A DNA stretch of 23,181 bases from JBEKVE01 sp049514335 (GTDB taxonomy: Bacteria; Actinomycetota; Acidimicrobiia; Acidimicrobiales; UBA8190). Under the pieces are notes generated by a model. It worked only from the letters and a program-made list of their open reading frames with translations, was not told the DNA's origin and did not search any database. The DNA lies in NCBI GenBank assembly GCA_049514335.1, contig JBEKVE010000031.1, positions 1-23,181 of the forward strand, in the 5' to 3' direction. Shown in pieces: positions 1 through 7,486 of this stretch (the first letter of the stretch is position 1; each line of letters begins with the position of its first letter). The translations under genes and the position numbers were made by a program.

Positions 1-1036
1 GCTCGGCGTCGGCCTCGGTCAGCCCCACCCGGGTGTTGGCCCGGTTGAGCACGAACTTGACCCGCGAGAAGGGGATGCCGAGGACGCGCATGGTCTGCAG
101 GCCGATGCGGGCGCTCTTGAGGCTCATGACGTCGAGGCCGGCCAGGACGAGGATGTCGTCGGCGGCCTCGAGGGCGGCCAGGGTCACCTCGGCGAAGTTG
201 GCGGAGGTGTCGACCACCACGAAGGCGCACCGCTCCCGCAGCACCGACAGGATGCGGGTCAGGTCGGCCCGCCCGATCTGGTCGGCCGAGCTCGGCTCGG
301 TGGGGGCCGCCAGCACCAGGAGCCCGCTGGCGGGGTGGCGCAGCAGCAGGTTCTCCATGAACGTGCCGTCGAGCCGCTCGCCGGCCTGGGCGGCCTCGGC
401 GATGGTGTGGGTGGGCTGGAGCTGGAGCATGAGCGCCACGTCCCCGAACTGCAGGTCGGCGTCGACCAGCACGACGGGTTGGATGGTGCGCTTGGCCAGG
501 GTGACGGCCAGGTTGGTGGCCACCACGGACTTGCCCGCGCCCCCCTTGGTGCAGAACACCGTCACGATCTTGCCGGGCGTGCCGGCGCCGCCCGTCGCCA
601 CCGGGCCCGCCGTGTCAACCGGCGGCCGGGCCGCCACGCGCGCCGCGGCGCGGCGGATGGCGTCGAGGAGCTCGGCGTCCTCCGCCGACACCGCCACCAC
701 GTCGTTGACCCCGGCCCGCAGGGCGCGCTGCAGCACATCGGCGGTCAGCTCGTACACGACCATGATCACCGCGCACCGGGACCGGAAGGAGATGATGCCC
801 GCCACCCGGGGGATGACGAGGTCAGGACCCTCCGAGGGGCCGATGATCACCACACCGGCGAGCGCCGGGTCGGTGGCGTCGGTGAAGGCGTTGAGACTCC
901 CGTAGGCCGAGACCTCGCTTTCGAGGTCCCGCACATGGTCGGCGAGGACGTCCCGGACCACGTCGTCCGGGTCGACCACGCTGATGACCACGTCCTGGTC
1001 GATGAGCGCCTTGTCTGCGGTCAGGGCGTCGGTCAT
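1..1036 (-). CDS. cpaE: CpaE-like pilus assembly ATPase (3' end outside the window)
   Basis: Partial gene, 345 codons visible from ATG at 1036; the C-terminus lies beyond base 1. Residues about 14-135 look like a receiver-type domain, but the strand where a phospho-acceptor Asp is expected reads GVVIIGPSE, so it is probably a pseudo-receiver. Residues 155-345 form a MinD/ParA-type P-loop ATPase with the deviant Walker A KGGAGKS (164-170), VDADLQFGD (191-199) and a Walker-B-like FVVVDTS (272-278). In Tad systems CpaE localises or organises the pilus machine at the inner face of the membrane; that role is family knowledge. It starts 4 bases after the stop of the upstream CpaB gene and is almost certainly co-transcribed with it. 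The first 1036 bases read cleanly without a stop. Another MinD-like ATPase is possible, but the receiver-plus-ATPase layout and the CpaB neighbour favour CpaE. Confidence 0.9.
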   Translation of the reverse strand, partial: MTDALTADKALIDQDVVISVVDPDDVVRDVLADHVRDLESEVSAYGSLNAFTDATDPALAGVVIIGPSEGPDLVIPRVAGIISFRSRCAVIMVVYELTADVLQRALRAGVNDVVAVSAEDAELLDAIRRAAARVAARPPVDTAGPVATGGAGTPGKIVTVFCTKGGAGKSVVATNLAVTLAKRTIQPVVLVDADLQFGDVALMLQLQPTHTIAEAAQAGERLDGTFMENLLLRHPASGLLVLAAPTEPSSADQIGRADLTRILSVLRERCAFVVVDTSANFAEVTLAALEAADDILVLAGLDVMSLKSARIGLQTMRVLGIPFSRVKFVLNRANTRVGLTEADAE

Positions 1037-1040
1037 GAGG

Positions 1041-1802
1041 TCAGCCCGCGTTCTGCGAGCCGTTGAGGATGTTGCTCGGCGTCACCTGTGGGATGGGGAC
1101 GGCCGGGCTACCCGGAGGCGTGAGCAGCATGTAGATGCCCAGGGACTCCTGCTGCGCCAGTGCGATCCTGGCCGCATCGGTGGGCGTCACCTCGAAGGTG
1201 AACAGCCCGCTCGACGGGTTCGAGCTCGTGTTGGTCGAAGCGGTCTCGGTGGCGCTCTGCGCGCTGGTGTTGGTGTTGGCGATGGTGCTCTGCCCGATGG
1301 CAAGGATGTCCACGTTCTGGAGCAGCGAGCTCTCGGTGTTGTTGAGGTTGATGAGCAGGTCCACCTTGTCACCGGGGACGGGAAGGTTGGCCACGCCGTG
1401 CACCTGGTCGACCGACACGGTCACGGCCACGTCACCGGGCTGGATGGTCTGGGAGAAGGTGTTGGCCGCCTCGGTGGCGCTCACGAACATCGACGTCACG
1501 ACCACCTGTCCCACCGAGAAGGGGGCGTCCGCCTCCTTGCCCGTGAGCTTGTTCAGGCTGGTGATGGCCGTCGACGGACGGAACTCCGCCGGCACGCTCT
1601 TCTGCGTGATGTAGCCACCGCTCACCGCCTGCGACCACGTCAACGCCCTCGGGATGGGCTTGGCCACCACGTAGGCGGGCACGAGCTTGGCGTTGTGGTA
1701 AGCGCGCTGCTGGGCGCCGTTCAAAAAGACGTAGCTCAGCACCGAGGCCAGAACCCCGACGGCGACGGCGACGGCGACCACGACCGTCCGCTTGGGTGTC
1801 AT
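1041..1802 (-). CDS. cpaB: CpaB/RcpC-like Flp pilus assembly protein, copy 1
   Basis: 253 residues from ATG at 1802, chosen because a G-rich Shine-Dalgarno-like run (six G) lies about 8 bases upstream and because the sequence then opens directly on a membrane anchor (residues about 6-27). The remainder is periplasmic/extracytoplasmic: a SAF-like domain (about 40-105) and the RcpC/CpaB segment AVTVSVDQVHGVANLPVPGD (about 133-152) followed by KVDLLINL. A Ser/Thr/Asn-rich linker lies near 175-195. CpaB proteins are thought to stabilise or gate the secretin/outer portion of the Tad apparatus; in an actinobacterium lacking a secretin the role is less clear. The gene is followed at once by the CpaE-like gene. 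It is a divergent paralogue of the CpaB at 2260. The open frame continues upstream to 2381, but that extension is proline/arginine-rich out-of-gene sequence and is not included. Confidence 0.88.
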   Translation of the reverse strand: MTPKRTVVVAVAVAVGVLASVLSYVFLNGAQQRAYHNAKLVPAYVVAKPIPRALTWSQAVSGGYITQKSVPAEFRPSTAITSLNKLTGKEADAPFSVGQVVVTSMFVSATEAANTFSQTIQPGDVAVTVSVDQVHGVANLPVPGDKVDLLINLNNTESSLLQNVDILAIGQSTIANTNTSAQSATETASTNTSSNPSSGLFTFEVTPTDAARIALAQQESLGIYMLLTPPGSPAVPIPQVTPSNILNGSQNAG

Positions 1803-2259
1803 TCGGTGTCCCCCCTGTTCGCATACCGGGGCCGCCTGCGGCCTTGGAGCCGGGTGCAGGCGTCGTCCGATGTGCTGCGATGGATTGGTTGGATGGCCAG
1901 TGTGCGCGACCGCGACCACCCTTGACAATGACGTAGGGGCCAAATGAGTCGCAGGTCCTAGTGGCAGTTTTCGCGCTCGCGCAGGGCGTGCCGGCGCCCG
2001 GCGCCAGAGCGGGTCCGGGCGCCCGACACGGCCTTTTGGGTCAGCGGACCTATGGCCACCACCGGCCACCCCCACGGATACTGCTCTGTGGATCATCAGT
2101 GGGAAGAGGTGTTCCCGGGGGCCGTGTCCAGGCACCCGGGGTGCCTCCCGTCTCAAAGAAAGCGGCCACCCGGCCGACAACTGGTGGAAGCCCCGGCACG
2201 GGGCACCCGGACGCGTCGCCCGGGCCGCCGGTGCCGGATCACGGACAGATACGGAGGAA
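1803..2259. other. divergent intergenic region between two cpaB genes
   Basis: 457 bases with no convincing gene on either strand. A TTGACA hexamer lies at 1922-1927 on the plus strand, but the hexamer 17 bases downstream (TGAGTC) is a poor -10, so the promoter is unproven. From 2130 to 2204 the region holds three closely spaced inverted repeats (listed separately) on the side leading to the plus-strand cpaB. It must contain the start signals for both pilus transcription units. Confidence 0.7.
2130..2204 (+). promoter_or_regulatory. cluster of three hairpins in the presumed 5' leader of the second cpaB
   Basis: Three inverted repeats in 75 bases: AGGCACCC-G-GGGTGCCT at 2130-2146 (perfect 17-bp palindrome), CGGCC-ACCC-GGCCG at 2163-2176, and GCCCCG-GCA-CGGGGC at 2190-2204. 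They end about 50 bases before the ribosome binding site at 2253. Such a series could be a folded leader RNA, or the first could be a protein operator. I could not match it to a known riboswitch consensus; in G+C-rich DNA some hairpins arise by chance, so the functional call is inference. Confidence 0.4.
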
Positions 2260-3192
2260 ATGGTGCCGAGCAGAGGCCTCACGGTTCTCGCCGCCGTAAC
2301 GCTGGGCGTTGTGGCTGGCGCGACCGCGTACATCGAGGCCCACTCGACCGAGCAGAAGGCCTTCAAGGCCGAGAAGCTCACCTCGGTCTACGTCGTGAAC
2401 GGCACGGTGCCGGTGGACGAGAGCGCGCAAGCCGCCTACTCCGACGGCCTCATCACGTCGGTGGAGATGCCCACGCGCTACGTGCCCGTGGGAGCCGTGA
2501 CCGACCTCGGCACCATCGGGACGCAGGTGGCCGGCAGCCGGCTCGGGACCGGTGAGGTCGTGGTGCACGACATGTTCGTCGACGCCACCACCAACCCGAG
2601 CCGCCCGTCGGAGGCGGTCCCCCAGGGCGACGTCGCCGTCACCGTGTCGGTCGACTCCTCGGCCGGCGTGGCCGGGTTCATCCAGCCCGGTGACAAGGTC
2701 GACATCCTCGTCGACCTCGACAGCAACGAGGAGGCCTACCTCTACCAGGGCGTGTCGGTGCTGGCCGTGAACCACACGCTCGTGGCCGTCCCCGACACCA
2801 CGTCGGGCACCACACCCTCGACCGACGTCCACGAGGCGGCCACCCTCGTCACCTTCGCCATGTCAGCGGCATCGGCCGCCCACATCCCACCCACCCACAG
2901 CGACGGCAGCGCCTTCACCCAGGGCGTCTACCTGGCGCTCGAGGGACCGAGCGACCAGCTGGCCTCGATGACGGTGGTGAACGGCTCCACGCTCATCCCC
3001 GGCGTCCACCTGAGCCTCGGCCAGGGGACGACGACGGGCCCGGTCTCGAACACCCAGGGTCCGGGCGCCTCGGATGCCACGGGCACGACCGGCTCCGGCG
3101 AGACCGGGGGCACCGGCTCGACATCGTCGGGCACCACCGCCTCGAACAACACGTCGGGGCCGAACAGGGCACAGCACGGTGACACGCCCTGA
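2260..3192 (+). CDS. cpaB: CpaB/RcpC-like Flp pilus assembly protein, copy 2
   Basis: 310 residues. ATG at 2260 sits only 2 bases after a perfect GGAGG (2253-2257); the next codon, GTG at 2263, has the better spacing of 5 and may be the true start. An N-terminal membrane segment (about residues 6-24) is followed by a SAF-like region and the CpaB/RcpC stretch GDVAVTVSVDSSAGVAGFIQ (about 125-144), then PGDKVDILVDLD. This matches the first CpaB closely in the same place (AVTVSVD...GV...PGDKVD), so the two are paralogues. The C-terminal 50 residues are a Thr/Gly/Ser-rich low-complexity tail absent from copy 1. The stop overlaps the next gene by 14 bases. Family knowledge places it outside the cytoplasmic membrane in Tad pilus assembly. 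Confidence 0.88.
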   Translation: MVPSRGLTVLAAVTLGVVAGATAYIEAHSTEQKAFKAEKLTSVYVVNGTVPVDESAQAAYSDGLITSVEMPTRYVPVGAVTDLGTIGTQVAGSRLGTGEVVVHDMFVDATTNPSRPSEAVPQGDVAVTVSVDSSAGVAGFIQPGDKVDILVDLDSNEEAYLYQGVSVLAVNHTLVAVPDTTSGTTPSTDVHEAATLVTFAMSAASAAHIPPTHSDGSAFTQGVYLALEGPSDQLASMTVVNGSTLIPGVHLSLGQGTTTGPVSNTQGPGASDATGTTGSGETGGTGSTSSGTTASNNTSGPNRAQHGDTP

Positions 3193-3676
3193 CCGCCGGT
3201 GGCCCGAGGTCCGCTCCCGCCGTCGCATCCCGACGGCGGGGCGCCGGCGCGGGCCCGGACGTGACGAGTCGGGCCAGGCCCTCATCGAATTCGTCCTCGT
3301 GCTGCCCGTGGTGGCGCTCATCATGGGCGTGGCCTTCAACGGCTGGAACGCCATGCAGCTCGACATCCGCCTGACGAGCGCGGCGCGAGCCGGCGCCATC
3401 CAGGCCGTGAACGACCTGGCCAACCACGACTCGCAGCAGACCGCCTGGAACGACGCCACGGCCGCGGTCAACGCCGAGGAGGGCGACACCAACGTCTACC
3501 AGAACACGAACTCGTCGGCCCAGAACTACGTGGGGCTCTCGACGACGACGGAGACCACGGCGACAGGCATCGTCATCCACACCGTGACGGTGACGATCTC
3601 CCAGACCTCCGCCACCCTGGTGCCCTTCGTCCGCAACCTCTCCGTGAACGCCAAAGCGACTGCGAGGTACTCATGA
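3179..3676 (+). CDS. TadE-like pilus assembly protein 1
   Basis: 165 residues from GTG at 3179, which overlaps the end of the preceding cpaB by 14 bases; no ATG exists before the membrane segment, and upstream codons in this frame are shadow sequence. A basic, arginine-rich cytoplasmic head (1-29) leads to the TadE motif ESGQALIEF (30-38) and a single hydrophobic helix to about residue 53, then a pseudopilin-like exported domain with a conserved-looking SAARAGAIQAV helix. TadE/TadF/TadG minor pseudopilins are inserted in the membrane and needed for Flp pilus assembly. The gene is followed by an ATGA overlap with the TadG-like gene, so it is translationally coupled. The start codon is the least certain part. 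Confidence 0.85.
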   Translation: MTRPDRRWPEVRSRRRIPTAGRRRGPGRDESGQALIEFVLVLPVVALIMGVAFNGWNAMQLDIRLTSAARAGAIQAVNDLANHDSQQTAWNDATAAVNAEEGDTNVYQNTNSSAQNYVGLSTTTETTATGIVIHTVTVTISQTSATLVPFVRNLSVNAKATARYS

Positions 3677-5670
3677 CGCGGATCAGCGCACGACCGACGC
3701 GGACCGGCGCACGGCCGGCGCGCACCGGCGCGGGGCGAGACGCAGGTGAGGACGGCGTCATCCTGGTCCTGTTCGCCATGGCCATGGTGGCGCTCATCGG
3801 CATCGCCGCCATCGCCGTCGACGGGAGCTTCGGATTCGTGCAGAACCGCCGGGCGCAGAACGCCACCGACTTCGCCGCCTTCGCCGCCGCCCAGCAGCTC
3901 GACTCCTCGACCTACTGCAACGGCACGAGTGCTCCCTCCACCCAGGACATCGCCGGGATCATCCAGCAGATCGTCCACGACAACGACGGAAGCGTGGGGA
4001 CGAACTGGACGGCGGAGTACGTGAACCAGAACGGCAACACCATCGCCAGCCCCGGCAACCCGGCGCAGCCCGACACCTTCTCGCCCAACAGTGACGCCGG
4101 CACGCCCCCGCCCGGGGCGTGCGGCGTGAGCATCTCCGCCAAGCCGGTGTGGGCGCCGTTCTTCGCCGGCATCTTCGGCGTCCACCAGCTCCAGGGCTTC
4201 GCTTCGGGCAAGGTGTCGGAGACGCCCACCGGCAACCCGATCGGCATCCTGGCGCTCAACAAGGTGGGCCCGCACGAGATCCTCGGTGGCGGCACGGGTT
4301 CGTTCGTCGTGTCGGGAGCCATCTTCCTGAACAGCGAGGTGAACGAGCAGCCCTGGACGTCGTCTGACTACGGCTACGAGTGGGACGACGCCATCGACGC
4401 CAAGACCGACAGCAACCTCTACGTCTATGGCACCATCACCACGAGCGGCGGTACCTACAACGGCCAGCCCCTCATGCCCCTCGACTGGTGCTTCCAGAGC
4501 TCGCCCCCGACCTTCGGCGGGTCGGGCGGAAGCTCCTACAACGGTTCCGACCCGCCGAGCCCGGTGCCCAGCGTGCACCTGTCGTGCACGACCAACGGGG
4601 GCTCGGTGACCGTCGACTACAACCAGCTCACCTTGGGGACCAGCCAGATCACCGACCCGCTGGTGGCGCCGGCCGCGCCCGCGGACCCGGTCACGAGCGC
4701 CAACATCGGTTGCCCCGGAAACGGCGGCCCGGTCACCTACACGAGCGTTTCGCCCACCGCCTCCACGCTCAAGCCCGGCATCTACACCCAGCCGGTCGAG
4801 CTCACCGGGAGCGTGGACTTCGCCGACTGCAGCGCCTACCCGGCCTCGGCCGCCTCGGGTGACTACCCCGGTGTCTACATCTTCCAGCAGGGCCTGTGGA
4901 TCAACCCCCGGTCCGCCTCCGACACCGTCACGGGGACGAACGTCGTCCTCACGAGCGAGAACCCCTACCCCATGGTGGGCAACACCCTGAACGGCACCAC
5001 CACCGGTGGCAACGGGGCGCCGTGCCTGCCCGCAGACGTCATGAGCAGCGCCCCGGCCGGTGCCGGTGCGCAGCCGCAGCACGAGGTGGACCAAGGCATG
5101 CTGAGCAAGACGTCGTGCGGCGGAGGGAGCCCGGCGCTGTACGGCGTCGAGGCCTACACCGACTCGCCCATCCAGGAGGACACGAGCATCTGGGGGACGG
5201 GCAACAACTTCTCCGTCATGATCGGCGGCGTGGCGGGGTCGAAGGTGACCCTGCAGGGCCCGACCACCGGACCCTACGCCGGGACCGACGGCTCTCCCGG
5301 CATGGTGCTGTACCAGGACCCGGGCGAGCAGGCCAACTACGGGTTCGACGCCGAGGCCGGCGACGGTGCGGCGGTCGACCTGACGGGTGTGGTGTACAAC
5401 GCCTCGCTCACCAACTACGGGGCCGACGCCCCCTTGGACTACTGGGACGGGCAGGGCGGCGGCGTGCCCTTCTACGCCGGCGGCACCCTGCAGACCGGGT
5501 ACGGCACGGGGTGGTCGGCGTCCGACGCGCCGGCGCAGTCCACGGGGTCGGTGACGCTGAACGGCACGGCCATCGTGGACGACTTCAACACCGACGGCGC
5601 CACCCAGATCTCGATCCTGGGCAAGCCCTACACACTGCCCGGCGGCGGCGAGCTGTCGCTCATCGGATGA
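3673..5670 (+). CDS. TadG-like pilus assembly protein with a large exported domain
   Basis: 665 residues, ATG at 3673 overlapping the previous stop as ATGA. An arginine-rich head is followed by the Tad-type start GEDGVILVLFAMAMVALIGI (about 25-44), the conserved DG and an NRRAQNATDFAAFAAAQQL helix (about 60-78), typical of the putative Flp pilus-assembly TadE/G-like family. The remaining roughly 580 residues are predicted outside the membrane, rich in Gly, Ser, Thr and Asn, with eight or so cysteines that could form disulfides and no recognised enzyme motif; it reads like a beta-rich surface domain. It lies between two TadE-type genes in an overlapping string. Role in surface adhesion or pilus anchoring is inferred from family and context. 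Confidence 0.82.
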   Translation: MTRISARPTRTGARPARTGAGRDAGEDGVILVLFAMAMVALIGIAAIAVDGSFGFVQNRRAQNATDFAAFAAAQQLDSSTYCNGTSAPSTQDIAGIIQQIVHDNDGSVGTNWTAEYVNQNGNTIASPGNPAQPDTFSPNSDAGTPPPGACGVSISAKPVWAPFFAGIFGVHQLQGFASGKVSETPTGNPIGILALNKVGPHEILGGGTGSFVVSGAIFLNSEVNEQPWTSSDYGYEWDDAIDAKTDSNLYVYGTITTSGGTYNGQPLMPLDWCFQSSPPTFGGSGGSSYNGSDPPSPVPSVHLSCTTNGGSVTVDYNQLTLGTSQITDPLVAPAAPADPVTSANIGCPGNGGPVTYTSVSPTASTLKPGIYTQPVELTGSVDFADCSAYPASAASGDYPGVYIFQQGLWINPRSASDTVTGTNVVLTSENPYPMVGNTLNGTTTGGNGAPCLPADVMSSAPAGAGAQPQHEVDQGMLSKTSCGGGSPALYGVEAYTDSPIQEDTSIWGTGNNFSVMIGGVAGSKVTLQGPTTGPYAGTDGSPGMVLYQDPGEQANYGFDAEAGDGAAVDLTGVVYNASLTNYGADAPLDYWDGQGGGVPFYAGGTLQTGYGTGWSASDAPAQSTGSVTLNGTAIVDDFNTDGATQISILGKPYTLPGGGELSLIG

Positions 5671-6251
5671 GACGGCACCCCTCCACCCGGCGTGCCGGGC
5701 ATCCGGCGCGTCCCGGTCGTGGCGACGAGTCGGGCGTCACCATCGTCGAGTTCGCGCTGGTCGCCCCCATCGCCCTCATGCTCCTGTTCGGCATCATCGC
5801 CGGCTGCTACCTGGCGTACCAGAACTCCGCCCTCCACGACGGGGCCACGGCGGGAGCGCGTGGCGCCTCCATCGAGACCTCGCTCACCACGCTGAGCCCC
5901 ACCAACGCGGCGTGGGCACCGGGGTCGACCGACGGCCTGTACTGCGAGTCGGGCTCGCCCACACCCATCGAGAAGGTCGTGGCCGGCAACGCGCCGCTGC
6001 TCAAGGTCAATCCGGCACCGCTGTGCTCGACGAGCAGCGACCCGACGCAGCTGACCCAGACCCCCGCCATCAGCGGTGACGTCAACGTCACGGTGACGTG
6101 CGGGGGATCGTGCTCCGCCCCCGCGAGCACCGCGGTGTCGCTCACGCTCACCACCCAGGGCCTCGTGGCCCCGCTGGGCATCACCTACAACATGTCTGCC
6201 AGCAGCGAGGTGCCCATTCCCGTGCTGAGCCCGGGCACGTCGGAGTCCTGA
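5667..6251 (+). CDS. TadE-like pilus assembly protein 2
   Basis: 194 residues from ATG at 5667, overlapping the TadG-like stop as ATGA. A basic head (1-20) precedes the TadE motif ESGVTIVEFALVAPIALMLL (21-40), and the helix continues to about residue 48 with the following YQNSALHDGATAGARGAS segment usual for TadE proteins. The exported part holds four cysteines, two of them in a CGGSC pair. It is the last gene of the pilus string; its final 67 bases overlap the 3' end of the convergent glycosyltransferase gene. With the TadE at 3179 it probably forms a pair of minor pseudopilins flanking TadG. Confidence 0.87.
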   Translation: MRRHPSTRRAGHPARPGRGDESGVTIVEFALVAPIALMLLFGIIAGCYLAYQNSALHDGATAGARGASIETSLTTLSPTNAAWAPGSTDGLYCESGSPTPIEKVVAGNAPLLKVNPAPLCSTSSDPTQLTQTPAISGDVNVTVTCGGSCSAPASTAVSLTLTTQGLVAPLGITYNMSASSEVPIPVLSPGTSES

Positions 6252-7486
6252 CCCGAAAGCGGGGCGCGGCCCGGACGGGTGCGTGCGGCGCGGCCCGGTG
6301 ATCGCCACTCCGAGCGCAGCCACGCCGCTGTCCCGATCGCCACGAGCAGATCGCGCCCGAAGAACGCCAAGGTGAGGGTCACGGCGAAGGCGTGGTCGGA
6401 GAGATGGCCCACGTTCTGCGCCGCGGCGGCGTAGGGGAACACGACCAGGTTGGCGGTGGCAGCGAGGAGCCACGTCACCCTCGGGCGGTACAGGGCCCAC
6501 AGGGGCATGAGCCACATGAGGTACTGCACCGACAGCACCTTCGACCCGAGCACGGTCAACGTCAGCGTGGCCAGGCAGGCGGCCTCGAGCGAGAGCCGCC
6601 CCCGGGCCAGCGCCCACCACGTCCACAGGCAGCCGAGGCCGGCCACCGCCTCCACGGCGATCGAGAGACCGGCGGTGACGCCGCTCACCAGGTTGGCGCT
6701 GTGGAAGCTCGTCAGCCACGACACGCTGTGGAAGTCGAGCAGGACCGACAGTCCGGCGGGGAGGCTGCCGATCTCGGTCGGACGGTGCAGGTAGTAGTGC
6801 AGCACCGTCAGCGCCGCGCCGCGGTCGACGAGGGCGGGGAACCCGGCCACGAGGAACGCCGCGCCCGCCATCCACGCCAGCCGCCGCAGCGGGAGCCGCC
6901 CCGTGGCGCGCCACTCGGCCACCAGGAAGACGGGCCAGAAGGCGGCGGGGAAGAGCTTCACCGCGAACCCCACGCTGCTCCAGGTCCAGGCGGCTCCCCA
7001 TCGCCCGCGCCGCGCGGCGCGCACCGACAGAAAGGCGGCGGCGACGGCGAAGATGTCGTAGCGACCCGTGAGCACCATGACCGAACCGAGCGTCAGGTAC
7101 ACGAGCAGGCGCCGGGCACCGTGCTCGTCCCATCCCTCCACCTCCACGCGCCGGTAGGCGGTCAACAACACGAGCAGCGCCACACCGGCGAACACGGCAA
7201 ACGCCCACGGATAGGAGAAGGGGAGGAGCAGGGGGAGGAGGAAGATCACCACGGCGGGGGCGGGGTACTCGCGTGGCAGGTGGTGCAGCAGCGGGAAACG
7301 CAGAGCGCCATGGGCGTACTGGGCGTACTCGGTCACGTCGAAGGGGTGGAAGACCCCGGCCGACACCACCGTGGCCAGGAGCCACAGCACCACGGCGGGC
7401 AGCACCACCGGCCGCCACCGTTCCAGGCGACGCTCGAGGCGGGCCCGAACAGAGTCGGCCGGTGCAGCGCTTCGCCGGTCGCTCAC
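6185..7486 (-). CDS. GT87-like polytopic membrane glycosyltransferase
   Basis: 433 residues from GTG at 7486, which overlaps the stop of the upstream gene as GTGA. There are about ten hydrophobic helices. Near the first exported loop is HPFDVTEY (47-54), whose acidic residues sit where GT-C enzymes keep a catalytic Asp; GRYD (141-144), KLFPAAFWP (177-185) and the late VLSVQYLMWLMPL stretch are characteristic of the GT87/DUF2029 group. Those enzymes use polyprenyl-phosphate-mannose donors to extend lipid-linked glycans on the outer face of the membrane; here donor and acceptor are unknown. The C-terminal 30 residues are poorly hydrophobic and extend 67 bases into the convergent TadE gene. A GT83/GT39-type assignment is less likely but not excluded. 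Confidence 0.75.
   Translation of the reverse strand: MSDRRSAAPADSVRARLERRLERWRPVVLPAVVLWLLATVVSAGVFHPFDVTEYAQYAHGALRFPLLHHLPREYPAPAVVIFLLPLLLPFSYPWAFAVFAGVALLVLLTAYRRVEVEGWDEHGARRLLVYLTLGSVMVLTGRYDIFAVAAAFLSVRAARRGRWGAAWTWSSVGFAVKLFPAAFWPVFLVAEWRATGRLPLRRLAWMAGAAFLVAGFPALVDRGAALTVLHYYLHRPTEIGSLPAGLSVLLDFHSVSWLTSFHSANLVSGVTAGLSIAVEAVAGLGCLWTWWALARGRLSLEAACLATLTLTVLGSKVLSVQYLMWLMPLWALYRPRVTWLLAATANLVVFPYAAAAQNVGHLSDHAFAVTLTLAFFGRDLLVAIGTAAWLRSEWRSPGRAARTRPGRAPLSGQDSDVPGLSTGMGTSLLADML

Noticed and set aside
2100..2250. c-di-GMP (GEMM-I) or c-di-AMP riboswitch before the second cpaB
   Set aside because: The conserved joints (such as the CAGGGCAAACC and GACGCAAAGCC blocks of GEMM-I) are not found; only generic hairpins are visible.
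1803..2381. N-terminal extension of the first CpaB up to 2381
   Set aside because: It would place some 190 Pro/Arg-rich residues before a normal N-terminal membrane anchor and cross the start of the divergent gene.
3526..5094. Long minus-strand open frame opposite the TadG-like gene
   Set aside because: His/Arg/Val/Gly-rich translation with no motif, exactly antisense to a clear TadG-type gene; open only because G+C-rich codons rarely give stops on the opposite strand.
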